The notes beneath the pieces are model-generated. The model saw only the letters and a list, made by a program, of their open reading frames with translations, searched no databases and was not told the DNA's origin. Positions 23,458 through 27,966 of a stretch of DNA of 27,966 nucleotides are shown here, piece after piece. Both the position numbers and the translations under genes were made by a program. Origin of the DNA: JBIOJM01 sp044450785 (GTDB lineage Bacteria > Planctomycetota > Planctomycetia > Isosphaerales > Isosphaeraceae); NCBI GenBank assembly GCA_044450785.1, contig JBIOJM010000103.1, forward strand, positions 1 through 27,966. Direction: 5' to 3'. Each line of letters opens with the position of its first letter. The stretch's first letter is position 1.

Positions 23458-24504
23458 TCAGTCGCCGGCAAACTCGCCCTCCAGGAACGCGGCGACCTGG
23501 TCCCAGAGCTTGACCGCCCGCTCGAAATCGACCTCCATGGCATGGACGGTCTTCGGGGTCTCGACCCGCGCCGCGACTTTTGTGCTCGACAACAGCGGGA
23601 TCTGGGCACTCGGGCCGGTGGCCAGCGCGGCTTCGACCTCGGGGCTGAGCAGGTGGTCGGCCAGGTCGCGTGCCGCCGCGGGATGAGGCGCCCCCTTGAT
23701 GACGGCCAGCGTGTTGGGGATGAAGAGAGTGCCGATCCCATCCGGGTCACGATCGGGGTAGACGATCGTCACCGGGCTGCCGGCCTCGACCTCGCCCATG
23801 GCGTCGTCGGTGTCGGTCAGGCCGATGGCGGTCTGGCCCGAGCCGACAGACGTGGCGACCTGCTTGTTCCCCGAGAGGACCTGCACGCCGTTGGCCTTCA
23901 GGTTGCGAAAGAAGCTCTTGGCCTTGTCGTCGCCCCAGACCACGAACAGGCAGGCGGCGTGCGTGGCCGTCGTGCCGAAGAGCGGTTTGGCAATGCCGAT
24001 CTTCCCTCTCCACCGAGGGTCCAGCAGGTCCTCGATCCCCTTCGGGCGATCGGCTTCCGCGACCAGCTTCGTATTGACGATCAAGATGCGAGCTCGGCCC
24101 GCGAAACCAAACCAGGTAGCGTCCTTGGCCCGGAAGGTCGCGGGCAGCTCACCGGCGTGGGCGGGATGAAACGGTTCGAGCAGCCCCTGCTCCTTGAGAC
24201 GGAGCGTGTTCAGGATCTCGTTGTTCCAGAACAAATCGCAGCGCGGCTGGCCTGCCTCGGTCTTGATCAGGTTGGTCAGGCCGACCGTTTTCGTACTCTC
24301 GACGTCAAACTTCGACAGGACTTCCACGCCCGCCCGCGCCGCGTACGCTTTGAGCACCGGTTCCGAGAACTCCCGGTCGAGCGACGAATAAACGACCACC
24401 CGCGGCTTCGTAACCACCCTCGCGCCGTTGTGGTCGCGGCCGCAACCCACACTCACGGCGACAGCAACGCCCGCCAGGAGATGGCTTGCCCTTCGATTCC
24501 ACAT
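23458..24504 (-). CDS. Iron-type ABC transporter solute-binding lipoprotein
   Basis: A 348-aa periplasmic solute-binding protein of the FbpA-like (ferric iron or related anion) class. The ATG at 24504 is chosen because GAGGGG lies 7 bases upstream and a lipoprotein signal follows (basic start, LLAGVAVAVSVGC); the lipobox is slightly atypical, with Ser at -3. RVVVYSSLDREFSEPVLKAY, GQPRCDLFWNNEILNT, NTKLVAEADRPKGIEDLLDPRWRGKIGIAKP and GTLFIPNTLAVIKGAPHP match the family. No permease or ATPase gene is adjacent, so the rest of the importer lies elsewhere or is lost. It diverges from the nitrilase gene across 267 bases and converges on the exporter. Confidence 0.85.
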   Translation of the reverse strand: MWNRRASHLLAGVAVAVSVGCGRDHNGARVVTKPRVVVYSSLDREFSEPVLKAYAARAGVEVLSKFDVESTKTVGLTNLIKTEAGQPRCDLFWNNEILNTLRLKEQGLLEPFHPAHAGELPATFRAKDATWFGFAGRARILIVNTKLVAEADRPKGIEDLLDPRWRGKIGIAKPLFGTTATHAACLFVVWGDDKAKSFFRNLKANGVQVLSGNKQVATSVGSGQTAIGLTDTDDAMGEVEAGSPVTIVYPDRDPDGIGTLFIPNTLAVIKGAPHPAAARDLADHLLSPEVEAALATGPSAQIPLLSSTKVAARVETPKTVHAMEVDFERAVKLWDQVAAFLEGEFAGD

Positions 24505-24771
24505 CAGTCCGCCCCTCGCTCGTCTCATCGGGCAAGTCCGTCGGTCAATCGAGAAACCCGGCATCACACCAGGCTCACCCCGATCATCTTTAACCAATAG
24601 GGAGACGGTGTCCAGCAGTGGCTCACCGGCCGATTGGCTCGTCGCTGTTTCCAGGCGGCGCGGCCCACTCTACAATCGAAGGGCGCGAGGAGAACGATGT
24701 GAGGGTCGTTCTGCCTTGCGAGCAAGGCATACCGATCCGGGCGAGTGGCGATCTCCGACCGGGGCATCAAA

Positions 24772-25782
24772 ATGAATCTCGTCCGAGCCGTGGTGGTGCA
24801 GGCAGCCCCGGTCGCATTCGACCTCGACCGTACGCTGGAGAAGGCCCGCGCGCTGATCGCGGAGGCCGCCGGCCGAGGCGGCCGGCTCATCGTCTTCCCC
24901 GAGGCGTTCGTCGGCGGCTACCCGCGCGGACTCGACTTCGGCGCTCGAGTCGGGTCACGGACTCCCGAGGGGCGCGACCTGTTCCGCCGCTACTGGGAGG
25001 GCTGCATCGAAGTCCCGGGGCCGGCCACCGAGTTGCTCGGCGACGCTGTCCGCCAGGACGGTGCTCATCTCGTGATCGGCGTCGTCGAGCGCGACGGCGG
25101 AACGCTCTACTGCTCGGTCCTCTTCTTCGCTCCGGACGGGGCCCTCCTGGGGAAGCACCGCAAATTGATGCCGACCGCCGCCGAGCGCCTGGTGTGGGGC
25201 TATGGCGACGGGTCGACCATGCCCGTCTTCAATACCCCGATCGGCCGGCTGGGGGCTGTGATCTGCTGGGAAAACTACATGCCCCTCTTGCGGATGCACA
25301 TGTACTCTCAAGGGGTGCAGCTTTATTGTGCGCCGACGGCCGACGACCGTGAAACCTGGTTCGCAACGCTGCGGCACATCGCGCTCGAGGGACGTTGCTT
25401 CGTTCTGGGATGCAACCAGTTTGCGTACCGCCGTGACTACCCGGCCGACTATCCTTCGATCCATGGGGACGAACCGGGCACGATCATGGCGCGCGGAGGG
25501 AGCTGCATCATCGACCCGCTCGGCCGGGTGCTGGCCGGTCCGGACCACGACGGGCCCAGCATCCTGGCGGCCGACCTCGACCTTGATGAGATCGCGCGAG
25601 GCAAATTCGACTTCGACGTCGTGGGACATTACGCCCGGCCGGACGTGTTCCGGCTTGTGGTCAACGAGTCCGCGACTTTGCCGGTGATTAGGATGACCGC
25701 CGACACGGGCCCCTCTGCCATCACCGGTCCGTCATGCGGGCCGGTCGATCATCCGGATGCGGCGCATGGAGTATCCGGCTGA
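24772..25782 (+). CDS. Nitrilase-family carbon-nitrogen hydrolase
   Basis: A 336-aa enzyme of the nitrilase branch of the CN-hydrolase superfamily, hydrolysing organic nitriles to acids plus ammonia, or related substrates. The catalytic triad is visible as Glu44 (FPEAFVGGYPRG), Lys131 (KHRKLMPT) and Cys165 (ICWENYMPLLR). The CWENYMP context and the length favour a true nitrilase over an amidase or cyanide hydratase. The start is placed at ATG 24772, with a GGGG stretch about 8 bases upstream; an in-frame GTG at 24745 is the alternative. The substrate is unknown. It diverges from the solute-binding lipoprotein gene and has no pathway partner in the window. Confidence 0.88.
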   Translation: MNLVRAVVVQAAPVAFDLDRTLEKARALIAEAAGRGGRLIVFPEAFVGGYPRGLDFGARVGSRTPEGRDLFRRYWEGCIEVPGPATELLGDAVRQDGAHLVIGVVERDGGTLYCSVLFFAPDGALLGKHRKLMPTAAERLVWGYGDGSTMPVFNTPIGRLGAVICWENYMPLLRMHMYSQGVQLYCAPTADDRETWFATLRHIALEGRCFVLGCNQFAYRRDYPADYPSIHGDEPGTIMARGGSCIIDPLGRVLAGPDHDGPSILAADLDLDEIARGKFDFDVVGHYARPDVFRLVVNESATLPVIRMTADTGPSAITGPSCGPVDHPDAAHGVSG

Positions 25783-25821
25783 ATCGGTGGGATTTCGAGG
25801 GGGATCGCAGTGCGTGCCCGT

Positions 25822-25983
25822 TCAATCTCCGGAATCCGTCTCCGGCCCCAGCACGTCTCGCAGCCGGGCCAGGACCCGGACCCAGAGCATGCGGACGGCG
25901 CCGACGCCCCGGCCCATGCGGCGAGCGGCCTCTTCGTGAGGGAGCCCTTCCCGCGGCGTCAAGATGCGACTGTAAACCGCCAA
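25822..25983 (-). pseudogene. Sigma-70 family C-terminal fragment (region 4)
   Basis: A 53-codon open stretch, closed upstream by a TAG, encodes a region-4-like helix-turn-helix: EGLPHEEAARRMGRGVGAVRM followed by LWVRVLARLRDVLGPE and a stop. This matches the C-terminus of planctomycete ECF sigma factors. Region 2 and the start codon are absent. It is a decayed stump left between the nitrilase gene and the Imm50-like gene and would not be translated normally. Confidence 0.65.
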
Positions 25984-26005
25984 CTATAGATCAGCCGTTA
26001 CAACT

Positions 26006-26398
26006 TCAGATGGGTTGAACCTCCACGACCTCGACACGCTGGGCCACGATAAAACCTTGTGTCCCGTCCATGAGTTCCAGTTCGCTCCGGATGCTTCTGC
26101 CCTCCATGCTGAAGGCCGGTCCGCCGATCCAATTCCTTCGATCGATCCCCGAGAGTCTCAGGTCACTGACTCCACCCCACTGCATCACGACGATCGCCAG
26201 TTGATCGGGGTTTTGCAATTCGTCTGCGCGATATGCCGCATCATTCGTGGTGAAGCGGATTGTGACCGTTGGCCCATCCCTCTCGATGAAGATAGATTCG
26301 ACCGTGGCATCGTGGAACGACGGGACGTAGCTATAAAGGTCAATCAGTTTAGAGGCCCCAGCAATTACGACACCTGGATCGTCGTTGCCCTCTGCCAT
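26006..26398 (-). CDS. Imm50-like immunity-type protein
   Basis: A 130-aa soluble protein. The ATG at 26398 is fixed by a strong GGAAGGAGAG site just upstream, rather than the longer frame. The core SFHDATVESIFIERDGPTVTIRF resembles the start of the Imm50 immunity family (Pro-Ser-Phe-His-Asp-Ala then beta strands), and the rest is beta-rich with a GGVSDLRLSGID turn. Imm50 proteins are predicted to neutralise polymorphic toxins, but stand-alone copies are common in planctomycetes and no toxin gene is visible here. The assignment is by resemblance only. It follows the Clp-N gene by 69 bases on the same strand. Confidence 0.55.
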   Translation of the reverse strand: MAEGNDDPGVVIAGASKLIDLYSYVPSFHDATVESIFIERDGPTVTIRFTTNDAAYRADELQNPDQLAIVVMQWGGVSDLRLSGIDRRNWIGGPAFSMEGRSIRSELELMDGTQGFIVAQRVEVVEVQPI

Positions 26399-26467
26399 GC
26401 TTCTCTCCTTCCTGGTTGATACTGAAGCCTCATTCAACGACCACGCCTCCCGCTTTCTACGGCAGCC

Positions 26468-26980
26468 TCATTCCGTTGGCTGGTCGGAGTTGGGCGGCTT
26501 GGGGGGAACAGCAAACAGGTCCTGTAATTCCGCAAGGAAGCGTTCCGGTGTGATGCCTTGATCACGCAAATAGTCGGCCGCCTGCCCACTCCCACCTAGC
26601 ATCCCTAAGACCAGGTGCTCCGTCCCTACGTAGTTCAGCCCTAACGCACGGGCTTGCTCTTTAGCCCGACCCAGCAATTGCTCCGTTCCCGCGGCGAGGC
26701 GGGGAGAGGCATACGACTCCCCCGGAGAGTAGGAATCAGCCAAGTCCGTGACCGCCATCGCTTCGCGCACTAAATCCAGGCCGATATTCTCCAGGACCAC
26801 TCGCGCTGTGCACCGCGGGAGGGCCGCAATGCCGAACAATACGTGCTCGGGGGTGATGTCGGAGAAGCGCCGCTCGACAGCGTGCTTCCTGGCTACCAAC
26901 AGCGCGTTGACTGACTGATCGGTGAAGCTTCGGAGAGAGAAGCGGAGGGCGAACCGAATCGAGTCGAAGAAGCGGGGCAT
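26468..26980 (-). CDS. Stand-alone Clp N-terminal (double Clp-N) domain protein
   Basis: A 170-aa protein consisting almost only of a Clp repeat domain. The ATG at 26980 is chosen for its GGGGGA site 5 bases upstream. The first repeat is SVNALLVARKHAVERRFSDITPEHVLFGIAAL and the second is TEQLLGRAKEQARALGLNYVGTEHLVLGML, the latter a textbook Clp-N motif. No AAA+ ATPase domain follows, so it is not a ClpC/ClpB unfoldase. Stand-alone Clp-N proteins act as adaptor or substrate-binding modules (as in ClpS-like or ClpN-type proteins), but its role here is unknown. It lies directly downstream of the truncated kinase gene. Confidence 0.8.
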   Translation of the reverse strand: MPRFFDSIRFALRFSLRSFTDQSVNALLVARKHAVERRFSDITPEHVLFGIAALPRCTARVVLENIGLDLVREAMAVTDLADSYSPGESYASPRLAAGTEQLLGRAKEQARALGLNYVGTEHLVLGMLGGSGQAADYLRDQGITPERFLAELQDLFAVPPKPPNSDQPTE

Positions 26981-27095
26981 GGCAATCCCCCGTGATGTCA
27001 TGTCTGATCTCTAGTTCAGGCTTTACATCGGGAATTTGACGTAAGTTGTTACTCGAAGTGCCAAATTCCAACAATCCGACGGGCATATTCACCCT

Positions 27096-27416
27096 GTAGA
27101 CGACACCCATGCCCCCCCGGCCGATCTCGCGGATGATGCGGAATTCGCCCAAGACAGCCGGCTCAAGAGCGGTCGATGGGGCGGTTGCCCGGTGGATGAA
27201 CTCGATCCCCGCCAGGCAGGCCTCGAGCTGCGTGGCCAGCTCCGGATGAGCCGCGAGCAGTTGCAGCCGATCCGGCGCCTTGCCGGCCTGATAGTCGGCC
27301 ATGTAGCGATCGAGGATCGAGGCCAACTCGCCGTCTAACTCGGAAAGCGGTATTATCTTCCGATCAATTGGGTTGGCGGGACCAGGCTGACCCAGCGTGG
27401 CGTTCGGCTCGTCCAT
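27096..27416 (-). pseudogene. Ser/Thr protein kinase, N-terminal remnant
   Basis: The ORF from ATG 27416 gives a planctomycete-type kinase N-terminus: an acidic pre-kinase region with RYMADYQAGKAPDRLQLLAAHPELATQLEACLAGIEFI, then EFRIIREIGRGGMGVVY, the first strand and glycine-rich loop of the kinase domain. The similarity ends right after GVVY (about 27096). The invariant Lys, the HRD loop and everything downstream are missing, replaced by unrelated sequence and then the Clp-N gene. It is a deletion remnant with no catalytic capacity. The junction is abrupt rather than gradual, suggesting a single recombination event. Confidence 0.75.
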
Positions 27417-27723
27417 GGTCGGTCGTTTCCGCAAGTATCACAACTCGCCGGCGCAACGACGAGGATCTCACTCCTATCATACTAGGGCCGGAGCCGGAAC
27501 CGATGTCACGCGCGATCTTCCATCACGCCGCCCGCACTGGGTCGAGACTCCTGAGCCGCTTCAGAAACATGGACACGCCGCGGACCGTTGAACTGATGAG
27601 CGGAAATAAGGGGGGACGGGAAATAAGGGGAGCGCAGCGCTTATTGCCATCAGTTGCTCTGCGCCCTTCGTTCCCCTTGGCCGTATCGGCGCCGCCCAGC
27701 GCGTTGAGGCGAGGCCCGGGCGA
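27417..27723. other. Spacer with a short direct repeat
   Basis: No gene is supported here. The only structure seen is GGAAATAAGGGG repeated at 27602-27613 and 27619-27630 (period 17). Confidence 0.5.
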
Positions 27724-27867
27724 TCAGGCGGAAATCGAATCAACCGCGGCTTGTCGAAGGATGGTCTTTCCTTGATCGGACAGGTGGTATTTCCGCTGAG
27801 GTTCGCCAGGAGCGGTTGTCACCGAGCCGTCCAGCTCGAGTTGATTGAGAATGTCCAGGGCCCGGGT
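27724..27867 (-). pseudogene. Winged-helix regulator C-terminus, interrupted by a foldback element
   Basis: Reading from the element's edge to a TGA at 27724 gives about 47 residues: TRALDILNQLELDGSV, then PQRKYHLSDQGKTILRQA. This is the second half of a winged-helix DNA-binding domain (recognition helix, beta wing, final helix). The frame enters directly from the mobile element at 27867, so the N-terminal half must lie beyond the insertion, outside the window. No family more specific than PadR/MarR-like winged helix can be given. Confidence 0.6.
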
Positions 27868-27966
27868 GGGGTGATGAAAGGTTGGTGTTGAGTGGACCGG
27901 AGCGGCGGTTGGGAGATGGGTGTTTTTGTTGCGCGCGATCGGAAGACAGCGCGGCCGAGCGATCGC
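27867..27966. mobile_element. Foldback MITE-like element, second copy (partial at window edge)
   Basis: Positions 27867-27966 match the complement of 7988-8087 at 85 of 100 positions with no gap, starting exactly at the terminal inverted repeat (TGGGGTGATGAAA). The long identical block around TGTTTTTGTTGCGCGCGATC is the best conserved part. The window ends just where the G/C-tract hairpin module would begin. The flanking GGGCCCGGG (27858-27866) is the expected left copy of a 9-bp target duplication. Confidence 0.9.

Noticed and set aside
23542..24600. A 352-codon plus-strand ORF opposite the solute-binding lipoprotein
   Set aside because: The opposite strand has a signal peptide, a strong ribosome site and family motifs. 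This frame is a mirror of it.

Overview
The window is high-GC bacterial DNA that reads like a planctomycete, probably of the Isosphaeraceae/Gemmata type. I infer this from a futalosine-pathway MqnD-like enzyme, a secreted glucose/sorbosone dehydrogenase-like protein, a Ser/Thr kinase remnant whose N-terminal region resembles planctomycete kinases, many short heptanucleotide repeat arrays, and an RNA-free gene arrangement with long spacers. No rRNA, tRNA, CRISPR array or transposase gene is visible. The assignment is by family resemblance only.

Layout. Positions 1-4060 are accessory: a HEPN-like protein of unknown role with a small downstream ORF, a protein built from an internal duplication, a small HE-motif protein, a vapBC-type toxin-antitoxin pair whose toxin gene is frameshifted by a 4-bp duplication, and a gene-poor stretch. 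Positions 4017-8252 are shaped by repeats and decay. A truncated S23/four-helix-bundle gene lies between oppositely oriented heptamer arrays. The right-hand array has become the N-terminus of a Cys/Met-metabolism PLP enzyme. A sugar dehydrogenase follows. Next comes a wrecked ABC exporter: an ATPase lacking its signature motif and a permease interrupted by a 375-bp foldback element with 17-bp terminal inverted repeats and a 9-bp target duplication.

Positions 8459-18181 are the stable core: a secreted TPR protein, MqnD, aconitase, then pdhA-pdhB-pdhC-lpd in one direction. Aconitase and the pyruvate dehydrogenase complex together feed and run the entry to the TCA cycle. The pdhC linker carries its own heptamer array. 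Positions 18299-18956 hold an intact MntA/HepT toxin-antitoxin module just after lpd.

Positions 19052-25782 hold a membrane-anchored protein of unknown function, a TetR-type repressor with a palindrome upstream, a VOC protein, a half-size ABC exporter, an iron-type solute-binding lipoprotein and a nitrilase. From 25822 to the right edge the DNA is eroded again: a sigma-factor C-terminal stump, an Imm50-like protein, a Clp-N domain protein, a kinase cut off inside its glycine loop, and the C-terminus of a winged-helix regulator. That regulator is interrupted by a second copy of the foldback element (85/100 identical), which runs off the edge.

The main discovery candidate is this non-autonomous foldback element. 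Both visible copies sit in coding sequence, and the complete one has precise ends and a target-site duplication. The second theme is purine-rich heptamer arrays that enter ribosome-binding sites and reading frames (S23 gene, PLP enzyme, PdhC, ATPase stop codon).
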